From NCBI RefSeq assembly GCF_000165425.1, contig NW_001799222.1, positions 124,001-188,000 on the forward strand: DNA of 64,000 bases, written 5' to 3'. The DNA comes from Paramecium tetraurelia (lineage: Eukaryota; Ciliophora; Oligohymenophorea; Peniculida; Parameciidae). The position numbers were made by a program, and so were the translations under genes. Shown piece after piece: positions 36,819 through 48,713 of the stretch (its first letter is position 1; every line of letters starts with the position of its first letter). The notes below the pieces were generated by a model. That model was not told the origin of the DNA. It did no database searches and worked only from the letters and a program-made list of their open reading frames with translations.

Positions 36819-39055
36819 TCACATCTTGATTTGTTGATATAAACTATCATCGCTCATCAAATCTTATCCTTTTTTATCTATTTCTTCCTAAAAAGGTTAG
36901 AATCAATAACATACTTAATCGTATTATGAATTGAATGTCTCTATTTTTTATAATTAGAACTCCTGTTTAATTGTATCTAAATTAAATTTCAGTTTCTCAT
37001 TTTCCCATTATAAAGATGATACCTAATTCTACAAACATGTAACATAATCCTTATTCTAGGATTCCTATTGAATGTCTGTTAATTATAGATTTCTTTAACT
37101 TGATGAATTTAACTATTATTTTTATTTCAATGAAGGGTGTATTTTGAGTTTTCTGTTTGGATGACTTGAATTAAATAACTATATTGGAACCTATCCAAAT
37201 TCTGCTACCTATGTTTCCAAAGCTTGTTTTTCTATAGAGGTTCTGCATTAATTCCAGTTCACATTTTCAGCATAAGTATAAGGATAGAATAAATTATCTT
37301 ACTTGACAGCCTCTTCTCCTCTGGTTTTGCAACCAAATATTAGATCTATCCACTTTGGCAACTAAGAACTTACGTAATCACTCTCTAATGCCATCCTCAT
37401 TTTCAATAAGAAATCAGTCATTGAATTAGCCCAAGGTGGTATGATGGCATCATCAATAATCTCTCCTTCCTAAGTCATTCCCAATTCCAATTTATCACAA
37501 TTGATCAAGAAATCTGGATCAAGTGAATAGAATTCTGGAATCAATTCTTTAGAGTCGGCGTGTAAATTTAATGTTGTATACCAGGTGCTATCAATACCTC
37601 TGAAGATACGGTCAGTTGGTCCAAATACACCGTTTTATAGTTTAATAACAAATTCAGGTATTTTTCTAATTAAATAATACACGACAGTTCCTGGACTGGA
37701 ATAATGAGTAGGATATATGTATGGTATCATGTCATTATTATTGTTATTCTTTTGACTTTTCAATTATTCTTAATAGGATTGTTTATATTTTTGTAATCTA
37801 TGTTTGTTTAGTGCTCCAACAGGACGAGACAAATCCCTGAAGAATTCTGGAGATGTTAAATCAAAGTTTTTGTCTGTATATTCTGCAATGATCCAAGGAA
37901 ATACGGGATATGCGGATAGATCGCAGAAGCTTCTACTGGAAAAAGTGTTTAAGGACATCAAATAGTCAAAGTTGCTTAAACCGCCATCAACCCAAAGTTC
38001 TGTTAGTTTTTCAACTGTAATGGAGCTGATTTAATTTTTGGTAGTTTTTCTGATTAAATATTTATAGACAGTGTCTAATTGTTGTGGGTCTTCAAAAACA
38101 AGTAAAACACTTCTTTTTTTATTGAAGAACCAGATTTCTAAACCAATTTATTTAAACATGTAACGATATTTCAAGAAGAATTTAATATCAGTCAATTGCC
38201 ACATCAATATCTTCCCTTTTGGAGAATTGATTAATGGAATGTATTTAATTCCTTCATCTCTCTAAATAGAAAACAATCCAAAGATGTTGCCTTCAGGCTT
38301 AATCAATTTACACTTAACAGCGAGTTCAATTTTGAGTCCTTACTAAGAGGAGTAGGCTCTGTGTTCATTCATTGCTTCATTTAGTGTTGTGTTGATGATT
38401 GTGCTTATAAATGAGTTTTCATCTTCTGCTTGGGTGAGTCCTTGATAAAGCTTGAGAAATCTGACAATATTTTATTTTGAATTTGATTATGAAATGGAAA
38501 ACACAATATTCTCATCGCACTACGTGATAATGAAATTAGCTTACAGTTTCAGTAATGTAGGGACTGATTGGATTTCTATTAATAACAAACAGTTTATCTA
38601 CTCTAAGAAACATGATAGTATATTGTGAATTGGCAGTTCTGGATTGAACTTTGTAGAGTCGATCCAATAATTCATTGTTTTTGTCTCTCTTGAAATGCTG
38701 ATACAATTAATTAATATCTAGTGAGTCGATGTCTTCCATCAGTAAGGAGGGAGTCCATTTGATCGACATGATTTGATTCATGGTTTTTGTGTCGATGTTA
38801 CGCAAAATCTTCAGTATGAGATTATTTGAGTATTTCATCTTGATCATGGGTAATTTTGGTTGGTTTGGCTGGAATACTAGGGAACGGGAACAGATGTGCA
38901 ATTTGCCACGAATTCTATTCTTATATGAATTGGTGTTACTCATTGTTATTGTGAAGAGAGACTTTGAGGGATAGAAAGTAGTATTCTTGAGTTTCCAAAT
39001 GTAATAAATTGAATTCCTGTTTAGGCTTTCGTATTGAAGAGAGTGAGAAAAACAT
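36819..39055 (-). CDS. BEACH-domain protein of the FAN/NSMAF type
   Basis: About 725 residues. The first exon starts at ATG 39053-39055 and a 25-nt intron near 38909-38933 joins 'EYYFLSLKVSLHNNNE' to 'IRGKLHICSRSLVFQPNQPK', the N-terminal GRAM-like module seen in FAN. A PH-BEACH region follows, then the BEACH domain with 'SAYPVFPWIIAEYT', 'FRDLSRPVGALNKHRL', 'THYSSPGTVVYYL', 'KELIPEFYSLDPDFLIN', 'IIPPWANSMTDFLLKMR' and 'WIDLIFGCKTRGEEAV', all hallmark elements. Another intron (26 nt) lies near the 3' end and at least one more must exist near 38500. Animal FAN ends in WD40 repeats; here the BEACH domain is followed by a Gln-rich coiled-coil tail of about 130 residues. BEACH proteins act in membrane fission and lysosome-related traffic. 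Confidence 0.87.
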
Positions 39056-39073
39056 TAATTAATTTATTATATA
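39056..39073. promoter_or_regulatory. 18-bp spacer between divergent start codons
   Basis: Only 18 bp of A/T-rich DNA separate the ATG of the BEACH gene (39055, minus) from the ATG of the PTB-like gene (39074, plus). Both transcription start regions must overlap the neighbour's coding sequence or be extremely close to the ATGs. Confidence 0.6.
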
Positions 39074-39768
39074 ATGTCTCAAAGGAAAAAAAAGAGAGAT
39101 CCAACGCCGACGAGAGTAGCTTTGGTTTGTCTCAAGACCACTCAAAATAATATTCAAATCAATAACTAATCGTTGCTCAAGATTTTCTCCAAACATGGTT
39201 CAATATCAAAAGTACGCTTTTCATTGATATTATAGATTTTAATATTTGAGAGAGGCTAATTGTTAACAAAAGTCTTTATTGAATATGATGAGGTAAATTC
39301 TGCTATTGATGCTATTAAGTATGCATTTGGGTTAAATATTGTAGATATCTAAACAATACTAAAATATTGAATCAAATTTCTTGTAATGTCTATCACTCTC
39401 GTTTAAAGTAACTGAAATTAGATACAGTCCCGTATACGAAAGGACTGGATTTTACTAATATTCCATCGAACATTATTGAGCAAGTTGAATAAATTGAATA
39501 GCAGCTTGAAAATAATGATAAAACATTTAATAATAATGAATGGCAAGACTTTTAATTTGAAAATAGATCAACAGATGAAGTGTCAGATGAAGAGGAACCT
39601 CAATTTTCAGAAGAGAAGATGAAAGACATCATTACAAAGCTTAATCAAATAGATGAGGAGATAAATCAAACAATTGAAACCAAAATTGTAACTGCTCTAG
39701 ATAAGTTGAGACAGACACAACAATTCATTAAACAATAAGAAAATCAAGTAATTCAAATCAATTAATGA
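39074..39768 (+). CDS. PTB/hnRNP-L-like RNA-binding protein (single RRM)
   Basis: 214 residues after two introns, 24 nt near 39213-39236 and 26 nt near 39319-39344. After 'MSQRKKKRDPTP' the protein has one RRM of the polypyrimidine-tract-binding type: 'ALVCLKTT' (strand 1), 'LLKIFSKHGSISKILIFE' , 'LLTKVFIEYDEVNSAIDAIKYL' and 'KILNQISCNVYHSRLKQLKL', followed by a 'KGLDFTN' tail like the R-D-Y-T-N that ends PTB RRM2. The canonical RNP1 aromatics are replaced, which is normal in PTB RRMs. The C-terminal 120 residues are acidic and Gln-rich. Family members regulate splicing and translation by binding pyrimidine-rich RNA; the role here is unknown. Confidence 0.7.
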
Positions 39769-39858
39769 AGACCACAAATGATATATTCAAAATTTATAAT
39801 TTCTCTCATTCACAAATTGTAATATTTTAATTAATCTCTATTTAAATACTTATAACCA

Positions 39859-41281
39859 ATGCGAACCAACAATGCTAATTAAATTAGATAAACTCTCAGA
39901 TAGACCTTATTTAAAGGTAGAAAGCATCAATTTCAATCCAATGACAATATTCAAATCAATGAAACACCGTCAATAACATTATACAAAAATTTTGATGAGA
40001 TTTATTGTTACAAGAATAAGAATCTTGGTAATGGAATTAAGTATAATAGGTTAGGGAGCACATGGGATTGTAAAAATCTGTTATAACAAATTAGAAGGAA
40101 ATGCAATTCAGTATGCAGTAAAGGTATTCCGCTCTGGGGACCCTGAAATCATTAGTACAATAAAAAAAACCTTTAAAATCAATAGGCAACTGAATGATCT
40201 GCAATGTGTAATCAAGGCTATTGATCTATTCATAAATGTCACCAAAGAAGAAATCCATCTTGTTATGGAATTGTGTCCATATCCCTCATTAGATAAAATA
40301 CTCCAATAAAAAAAATAATTAACTATTAGATAGCAACAATTACTGATTCTAGAACTAGCCAAAGCAATAGATAAAATTCATAGCAAATGTGTTTGTCACA
40401 GAGATCTCAAACCAGATAATATCTTGGTGTAACTGACGGAGGATGATGCAAAAATTAAAATAATTGATTTTGGAGTCTCCAAAAAATTCGTCACCAAAAC
40501 CAGAAATTCTACATAGAACATAGAAATGTGGACAAGAACTGGTTCACTGTTTTACTAGGCTCCTGAAATCTTCGCTGGAGGAGGATACAACTAAAAAGGT
40601 AAGAGTAAATAATTACTTAGTCGATATATGGTCTATTGGGGTTATTGTGTATTAATTGTTCTGTTAATAATTGCCATTTTAAAATGATCAAATAATAGAT
40701 ACCATCGAACTAATATGTGATCCTAATTACAATGTAGAGAACACCGCACAATTTGAATCCCTAGATCTATTGCAGTAGGATCTATTGAAGAGATTACTAA
40801 GGAAAGAACCTGAAAAACGATTATCCTCAACAGGTTTCAATCATATTAATTTATAGAGTTCATTCTACATCCTTGGCTACATCCGGACAATCAAGAACAA
40901 AATCAAAACCAATTTTGTTTTTCATTGAATCCGGATAAATTATAAAATTTATCAACATCTGAATAACTAATAGGTGTCGAATAGATTGATCAAAATATGG
41001 TACTTACAAAAGAGCCTTATTGTGCCAGTACCATTCTACGAGTAGAAGAGCATAAAGAGAAAATAGATAGAGTGGATGAGATAGGGAATCATATATATTT
41101 TTACTCTTCATCCAAACAATTAACTCAAGAACCAGAAATCAAGTCGTTGGATGAAAAGTAGACAAGCGTGAATCAATTAGAGGATTTCAAGGGCGAAATC
41201 ATTCAAGATACTCATAAGTCTTTAGATGAAGATGTTGAATTAAATAATTACAAAACTGTTGGTTCCTTTATAATGAATTGA
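39859..41281 (+). CDS. Ser/Thr protein kinase
   Basis: About 450 residues with tiny introns, including 22 nt near 40600-40621 and 23 nt near 40834-40856. The kinase domain is intact: 'IIGQGAHGIVKI' (glycine loop), 'QYAVKVF' (lysine), 'CVCHRDLKPDNILV', 'KIIDFGVSKKF' and 'GSLFYQAPEIFAGGGY' in the activation segment, then 'VDIWSIGVIVYQL'. It resembles the CAMK group and ciliate-expanded kinases, but I cannot name a subfamily. The first 60 residues before the glycine loop are uncertain, since no legal intron cleanly joins the ATG at 39859 to the loop; an internal ATG near 40000 is an alternative. The C-terminal 130 residues are acidic, with no EF-hands. Confidence 0.75.
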
Positions 41282-41409
41282 TATTATTTGTTTAATATTT
41301 TCTCAAATTTAATAAGCAAATAACTTTCTCACTCATAATTATTTATTTAGACCAATTACTTTCTCATTCATTATTATCTATCGATATAAACAATAAAATA
41401 GTAGATTCA

Positions 41410-41922
41410 TCAATTTCGGAGATCCAAAATTTCCAACTCAAACTTACTCACAGCCATCTGCACTATATTAAATGTTGCCGAGCAGAGAATGATTAAAATC
41501 GTTCCAAAATGAACTCTATTTACCCATTTGAACATTGTTACTTCTTACCGATCATTTTCATCATCCTGCAAATAATCTGACACGGACATAAAACATAGTC
41601 CAGAAATTATTATTAAACTTAGTGTCATCCAAATTAATTCAATCTTCTCAATTTAATCACAAAATTGCCAAGTTGAAAAAATTACGCAACTTAAATAACC
41701 TTTAGGTTTATTTTATAATACTCTTTTATTGCAAATAAATATTCATATTTGCAATAAGGATATTTTATTATTTAATTGTTTTGATTGTACTACTTGGTCG
41801 TCCATTCATTCAAGCATTTATTATGAATATATGACAATGAGCCTTTCCATTACATGGTTTAAATCGCTTGTGATTGTTATTTTAGTAGCAGACCCAACAT
41901 ATATGTTTTTATTTTTTTTCAT
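41410..41922 (-). CDS. Small membrane protein, unknown
   Basis: The 3' part is clear: 'WMTLSLIIISGLCFMSV' and 'VHFGTILIILCSATFNIVQM' are two transmembrane segments separated by an acidic loop ('DYLQDDENDRQE'), ending at TGA 41410-41412. The upstream part, including an ATG at 41920-41922 ('MKKNKNIYVGSATK'), is joined only by a guessed intron and may belong to another frame. The minimal product from the ATG of 'MTLSL' is about 70 residues. I recognise no family. Confidence 0.45.
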
Positions 41923-41974
41923 TTTAATAATTTCAATAAACAATTATAATGCACTTTTGTAAACTACGATTCTT

Positions 41975-44539
41975 TCATGAATAAATAGACTAATTTCTTT
42001 CTACATTAATATCTTCCATTTGATTCAACATTAGGTTGCTCTAGTTTTAATCTTTTCTCCCTCTGAAAATAATAGAGCAATTCATAAAGTTGATTTGGAT
42101 CTCTCATATTTTGTTCCAAATAAATCAAAGCATTCTATCTATGATGATACAAAATCTAATATAATCCTCTTTGATACTTAGGTACACAATTAAAATTTCA
42201 GACTTCTATTCTACTTATGAATTGCCAGACTTCCCAAATAACACTCTCCTAAATATTCTAAATACTTTGAAACTTCTTAAATTTTGATATGTTAAGTTAT
42301 CTTAATCAAAATTTCAATAAAATCACAGTTATCTACTAAGTGAGTATTGAAGAACTTCAAAAATTTACTTTGATTATTTTTCAGAGATTATGCTCTATTT
42401 ATTGTTTTATAATTACCCTAATCCATTCATCATCAAAAATCGATCAACTGCCATCAACATGAGTTATTTGTATTATTTTAATACGCCTTGTTCACTCTTC
42501 CAATTCAATCTTAAATACGTCTTTAATCTCTCTAGAATTTGAGTGAATTGATTTATTTTTTAGTTTTTTTTGATTTCAAATGTAGAAAAGAAGTGAATAG
42601 CTGCAACTATCATTTGCTAAAATATAGAATCTTCAATATTCAACTCATTGAACATAACTCCAACTTCTTCTAAGGCCGACAATTGCAATTGCGTTAATTC
42701 TTAATGTACTACATGAGGCTTCTTCATTACCAATAATGAATTGAAAATTGAGAATATAAAGGCTTAGAATGCTTATTTTGAATATGAACTTAAGATCATA
42801 ACTATGTAATGAGAAAATCTTACTTAAACCAAAGTACTGTTGGTAATCGAATGGAAATAAGGTATTGTTTAAGAATTGTTGAGTCAGATCTTTAAAGAGG
42901 ACTTTGACATATTAGGAAAATTTAGTAATGAATGGGAATTAGAAATGATAGTTAATATTGAGCATTTGTTTGACATCTTAATAGATGTTTTTAATTTAGG
43001 TTTAAGCAAAAGGGTACTTTAATTGTTTTAACTGTTTGTTGATTTGGAAGGTAAAGTATTAATTAGTTCCTTGTCTGGGTTTTGATAATTTTGTAATTTC
43101 TTAATATTTATAGCTAAATATGAGATATAAGATGGATACATTTTATCTTCTAATTTCAGCAAGAACAATCTCTTGAAAAATCTGGAATCACAAGATATTT
43201 GTGTTTTACTGAAGTAATTACTAGTTAAATCATAGGAGTTTAAATATAAAAGTAAATGCAATTAACAATAAATATAAGTGTTGTAATCTCCAACGTCTTA
43301 TTGCATTTGAATAGATTCGATTAGCAATTGATCTATTTGATTAATGTTTTTCTTTTTCCTAGGTAATAATGATTGAGAACTATACAATTTATTTGATTAG
43401 AAGATGTAACCTGGGTCGACTATTTTAGATTGTCTTTATGCTAGGTTGGCAATTGTAAAATTTAAGTATTTATCATCAATTTGAATATGATTTTGGATGA
43501 AATTTTGGACACACATCCAATTTCCTGGATTCCTGTTGAGCATCCCTAATAAAAAGTTTGTGGGGAGATAATCTATTAGAAATCTTGGTTTTTCAAATAA
43601 ATATGGCTAATGGATATTTCGAAATGAGTACCAAATCTTTGACATCCTGGAAGAATAGATAATTAAATTCTTTGATGATGTTGAAGATAGTTTTGAGATG
43701 GGTTTGGCTCAAGGGACTGCAGAGAAATGCTTAAAAGTAGACTGCCATTTTATTTTTGATACAAATTTCACATAGTAGCATGAAGCAACTTTTGAATATA
43801 TAATGATAATATTTATGAACATCTAAAATAAAAATAGAATAGTACACGTTGTTTTTGCAATAGTTAGGATATTTTTAAAAACTTAGTGAATACTTTATTC
43901 ATCTATTAGATTATACAAGACTTTCATGTCTGTCTTCTAGAGTACTTAGTGTTTCATTAAAGTCAATACAATTTTGAGTATGAGTATACAAATTAAGCTC
44001 TAGAGTTGTAATTGTTGACTCAGGATGTCCTGGATTGAAGTTAAGAATTGAAATATTTTTTTGGTTTCTTCTTTAGTTTTGGTGGAAATCATCTTTAACA
44101 CTCTTTCCATGAACACCAATACTTTGGATAAGTTGAGTTGGGTTTCTGCATGTTGGATTTCCAATTTTTGAAAGCAAAAGAGTTTGATTTCTTCATTGTC
44201 TTGATTTTCTTTTGACTTTTTATCTATTTAGCATGGACCTTTGATTGCTTCAGCCAATACAAGATTTATATTGATGTCTTTGGCTTATAAAAGCAATAGG
44301 CCATCAACAATAGTATTAAAATAAAGAGTTTTAGAATTGGAAGCCAGCTTAAACAGATTGAGCAATTCATTCACGATATTTTTTTTATCAATAAGTTTTT
44401 CCTTTTTAATGAGGGATGTAAATTTTTTCAAGAAATCCTTATCCTACTTGTGTCTATTGCTAGTGACTTCAAAAAGAGACCGCAAATCACTAATAAATTA
44501 TTCATTAGTTTTATTATCAGTTTACTTCTATTTACTCAT
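41975..44539 (-). CDS. Large helical protein, unknown (HEAT-like composition)
   Basis: About 840 residues with several tiny introns, one of 25 nt near 43826-43850. The frame starts 'MSKQKQTDNKTNEQFISDL' and continues as amphipathic helices with Leu/Ile spacing ('KLASNSKTLYFNTIVDGLLL', 'IFQFLTSIQDILSQQL', 'TLMKHQVLQKTDMKVLYNL'). The pattern suggests an alpha-solenoid such as HEAT repeats, seen in DNA repair, nuclear transport and complex scaffolds. There is no catalytic motif, zinc site or membrane helix. I cannot assign a family. The upstream neighbour starts 128 bp away on the other strand. Confidence 0.62.
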
Positions 44540-44667
44540 AAATATATTTAATAAAAATAATAATATAAAAAATATTAAGAAATAATATAATGTGTAATAT
44601 TTTCATATCTTAAATTTACGTGTTAAATGGATGATTGAATAAATATAAAATCATTAATAAATTAGAT

Positions 44668-46724
44668 ATGTAAGCAAAACGAGAATATCTTTGTCCAATT
44701 TCAGAACCAAAACCCAATGAAACTCCAATATACAGACATCCAATGGCAAAAGTAAACATTAGACATAGGTTTAGGATGGATTTTTACCCCCCTTAGACAA
44801 TAGAAAGGTGAATATGCAACAACAATTTCTAGTCCAATTTGAAAAGCTATCTGAGAAGAAAACATTGGGAACTTTCAATGAAGAAACCCAACGATACGAT
44901 CACATTTCATACAAAGTATTTTAAGTATCTATGCATTAGGAATTGTAAGAAATTGCAACTTCTCTTGGTTCTTCCCTTTGTTTATAGGATTCAATTAAAG
45001 AGGTCAAAGATTAGTAAAACAATGTAATTAAGCCTGTGGGAATTTATTTATCCAATAGAAGGGAGTGGACACTAATAGATGTGGCCTGTATCTTATATGG
45101 ATTTACATCTTGTCCATTTTATGATACTCTAGGAGTTGAAAGTATCACATATTCTATGAATATCACTCAAGTGAGGTAATAATATATTATTTTTATTTAG
45201 TGTGTGTTTTGTATAAGCAAGCACAATAGGATTTTTGGCCAAATCGAATTTACCTTACTTAAAAACCATAGTAACAATTGGAGCCCAAGATCCAGCCATC
45301 CTAAACACTTTGGCATAGTAAAAGAAAGAAGTGATCACCTGGGAAGACTACATTAAAAAGTCAGATGGAAAGGTCTAACCTTTTCCAAACTTGGACGCAT
45401 AACACCCCTTAACCTTAGTTTTCACAAGTGGCACAACTGGGGAACCAAAGGCAGCTATTTAGACTCATCTTAATTTTACTTCAATGCTTGCTCTCTTTGA
45501 ACATTAAGATAATTTCAATTTTACACAAGATGATGTGTATTTGTCATATCTACCATTACCCCATACGTTTGAGAGGGTGGTTCATTTGGCAGCTTTATCA
45601 GGAGGAGCCGAAATCAATTACTTTAGTGGAAACATACAAAATATAGCTAGAGACATTCAAAGATGCAAACCAACCTACTTTTGTGGAGTCCCCAGAATTT
45701 TCAACAGATTTTATGAAGGAATTCAGGCTTAATTGAATTCTTTGCCTCCTGAAATCTAATAAAAATTTGAACTTGCTCTTGGTGCCAAAACAAAGTATTA
45801 TAGAGCCACAGGTAAAACAACTCATGATCAATTGGATGAGGCCTTTGTTAAGACCAGAGCTATACTTGGTGGTAGACAGAGAATTATGATCACTGGTGCT
45901 GCCCCAATTTCACCAAAGATTTTGGAGTACTTAAAAGTTTGTTTCTGTTGTTAAATCATTGAAGGCTATGGATAGACAGAAACTACTGCTGCCTCATTCT
46001 TAACTGATTATAATGATTCTGTATGTGGTCATATTGGTGGGCCAACCATTTCTTAGGAATTCAAATTAGTCAGTGTTCCAGAGATGGATTATTTAACTGA
46101 TTAGATTGTTGATGGACAAAAGAAAATAAGAGGCGAAGTTTGTTTGAGAGGACCAAGTGTTATTAAGAGTTATTTCAATAATGTTTAATCAACTAAAGAA
46201 ACTATTGATGAAGAAGGTTGGGTGCACACTGGTGACATTGGAGAAATCATTGATGGAGCACTTAAATTGATCGATAGAAAAAAGAATCTGTTCAAGTTAT
46301 CACAAGGAGAATATGTTTCACCAGAGAAAATTGAAAATTGCTATTTGAGAGTTAAAGGAATCTCTGAAATCGTCGTTTTTGGTGACTCTCTCTCCAATTA
46401 TACAGTTGGAGTTATTGTACCTGAATAGACATTTTTGAAACAATGGGCAACTGAATTGAATGTCTAAGGAGATCATGCATAATTGTGTTAAGATAAAGCT
46501 GTTAGAGCTCATGTCTTAAAATTAGTTAATGAATAAGTATTTATCATTTTAATCTCTAGGGAAAACAAGATAATCTAAATGGATTTGAGCAAATCAAGAA
46601 TGTTTATTTAGAGCCAAAACCTTTTATGTTAGTTGGAATATTGACTGAAACGATGAAAATGCAAAGACATAAAGCCAGATAACACTATCAAGACATCATT
46701 AAATTCCTTTATTAAGAAATATGA
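44668..46724 (+). CDS. Long-chain acyl-CoA synthetase
   Basis: About 640 residues after tiny introns, among them 24 nt near 44918-44941, 26 nt near 45176-45201 and 23 nt near 46537-46559. The enzyme activates fatty acids as acyl-AMP and then acyl-CoA. Visible motifs are the AMP-binding loop 'LVFTSGTTGEPKAA', 'YLPLPHTFERV', 'GAAPISPKILEYL', 'GYGQTETTAA', the A8 hinge 'WVHTGDIGEI', and 'IDRKKNLFKLSQGEYVSPEKIE', which is the fatty-acid signature region of ACSL enzymes and differs from acetyl-CoA or coumarate ligases. The N-terminus lacks a long membrane anchor; its first intron is unresolved. The product should act on ER, peroxisome or lipid-droplet membranes. Start ATG 44668. Confidence 0.92.
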
Positions 46725-46786
46725 TCTAATTTATGCTTTATTAATAAATCGGAATTTAATTTCTATGAGATATTATTTATTAAATT

Positions 46787-48554
46787 TCAATCTTTGTTGA
46801 GAATTTTGAGTTCCATTTTTCTATAAGTTGTGTTTATTAACGAAATTTCTACTGGTATACCTATATTTAATTACGATTCTAAGAACTAGGGCTTCCAGGT
46901 TTTTTATAATAGCTTATACATATAACAAATAGTCTCTGCCTCAAATTAACAGTTCTTTGGATTTTAAACAAAAGTATCAATTGCTGCAAAAATACTCTTT
47001 ATAAATTTATTATACTATTAGTTTAAAGAGAATTTATACTTTGTTTGCTTTAATAAATGACATTTTCATCACAATCTTTTCTCTCATCCATGAAGTATTG
47101 ATCTTCTCCCTAATTGTAAAATAAGTCTCTCTATCTAATAACTTAATTTGATCATCCTCCTAAAATATCTTTAATTCATCACAAACCAATGTAAATCTTT
47201 ATTTTGACATCATCTTTCCACCATCCCCACAGTAATCTGCTTCTTAGTAGAATAATCTGATGGAAAATGAATAGTTGATGCAACATAATACTTCATACAA
47301 AAAATTCCATTAATTAAAGTCAATACTACCTTTATTCATTAGATCTACAGAGGTGTACAGATGCTTATACTTGACTGAAGTACGATTTTTGTGTTTTTAA
47401 AATATCTCCAAAAACTAGTACATCAAGATGTCATAATCACATGGTCCTTACTGACTCTACATATAAGCAACTTCTGAAGTTGAAATATCATATATAATAT
47501 TATCAATTTCACTTTAAGAGTATTTATTATCTGAAAACCATTTAAGTAGTGTATCAATGAATTTTGAGTACGAAACATTAGGATATTCTTATAATGATTA
47601 AACTATTTAGAGATATAAATTGAGATCTTAGATATCATATTCTGCTTTTAAAAATTTAACGACTAATTAGCAAGTACTACTTTTGGTTTCAAAAAATAGG
47701 AAGCTTCGAATAGTTCTTTTGTATCTATTTGCATCACTAAATTATGACTAACCATAATGTGCAACGATGTTCTCATACATATGAACATGAAGAGGAGTAT
47801 TTTAAATAGTATTAGGAATTTTCATAATTAATTCATTATAATTTTAGAGGATAGTACTTAACTAGTATAATCCAGTTCTATAATTAATATTGAATTTAGA
47901 TAACACTAGATATTAAAATAATAATATTACTTTATTTTAATAAATTCGTAGCATACGAGGCAGATTTTACTGGACAAGTGGATATTCTTAATTTCTTCTC
48001 TATTGTTAATTTAGGCTTGCTTTGCTTAAAATCCAATTTAATTTAACTAAAAGAAACATCACTTTCATCTCCAGAACCTTCTTTGGAAGAATCGCTTTTG
48101 TAAACGTCATCATCTTCTTTGCTCGAGATTTCAATCTGGCTTGGGATTTTCTGAATTTTCATCAGAGGCTTAGAAATATTGATATTTGTTAAGGTTTTAA
48201 TAGGAGATTTAGTTGGAGAGTCTAGATCTTTAATAGATAATTATGATTATTGTTTGGGATCCATATTAGTACCTTATCTTCGTTTAAATTCCTTAAATTC
48301 AACATTTTCCAACACTCCATACCCATTGGCTTACTCTTTAATCTGATTAATTAAAAATTACGGGGCATACCTGATAACCTTAATTAAAGATTCTTCATAA
48401 AATTTAGACTAATAATATTATATAATTTTACAATTGTTTCTTTTTCCTTAGCTCTATTATGGTATTTTTTGAACAATGCAACATTTTCATTAAATTTATT
48501 TTCAATTTCTTTCATTTCAAGTTCCATTTCTTCTTTATCTATCTTAGCATCCAT
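46787..48554 (-). CDS. Unknown protein, possible EF-hand-like segment
   Basis: 564 residues after three introns (23, 25 and 25 nt); the chain leaves a length divisible by three and joins what otherwise look like two genes. Residues 1-60 form a charged coiled coil ('MDAKIDKEEMELEMKEIENK'). Residues 100-210 are Ser/Asp/Lys-rich and probably disordered. The C-terminal 350 residues are globular with many aromatic residues ('PLHVHMYENIVAHYGQ', 'RYKRTIRSFLFFE', 'MNKGSIDFNQWNFLYEVL'). The last of these resembles an EF-hand loop but lacks enough acidic ligands for secure calcium binding. I do not know the family; it may be ciliate-specific. Confidence 0.66.
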
Positions 48555-48713
48555 AACAACTGAGATCTATGTTTATAACACATTCCAACATTACTAAATA
48601 TAACATTAATTTATTTACATTAAAATAAAAATTGAAATTGCCATAATTTTAAAGTAAATATTATTTGATTGCAAAAATGTCTTCGCTTGAATTATCCCCT
48701 CTCAAATTCAATA

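Noticed and set aside
38707-38943. Methionine at 38943 as start of the BEACH protein
   Set aside because: An upstream exon from 39055 joins in frame through a 25-nt intron and supplies the N-terminal element typical of FAN, so the internal methionine is a product of reading through the intron.
41729-41962. + strand ORF with a hydrophobic end
   Set aside because: Strong T-richness produces hydrophobic codons by chance; the minus strand carries better-supported coding sequence on both sides.
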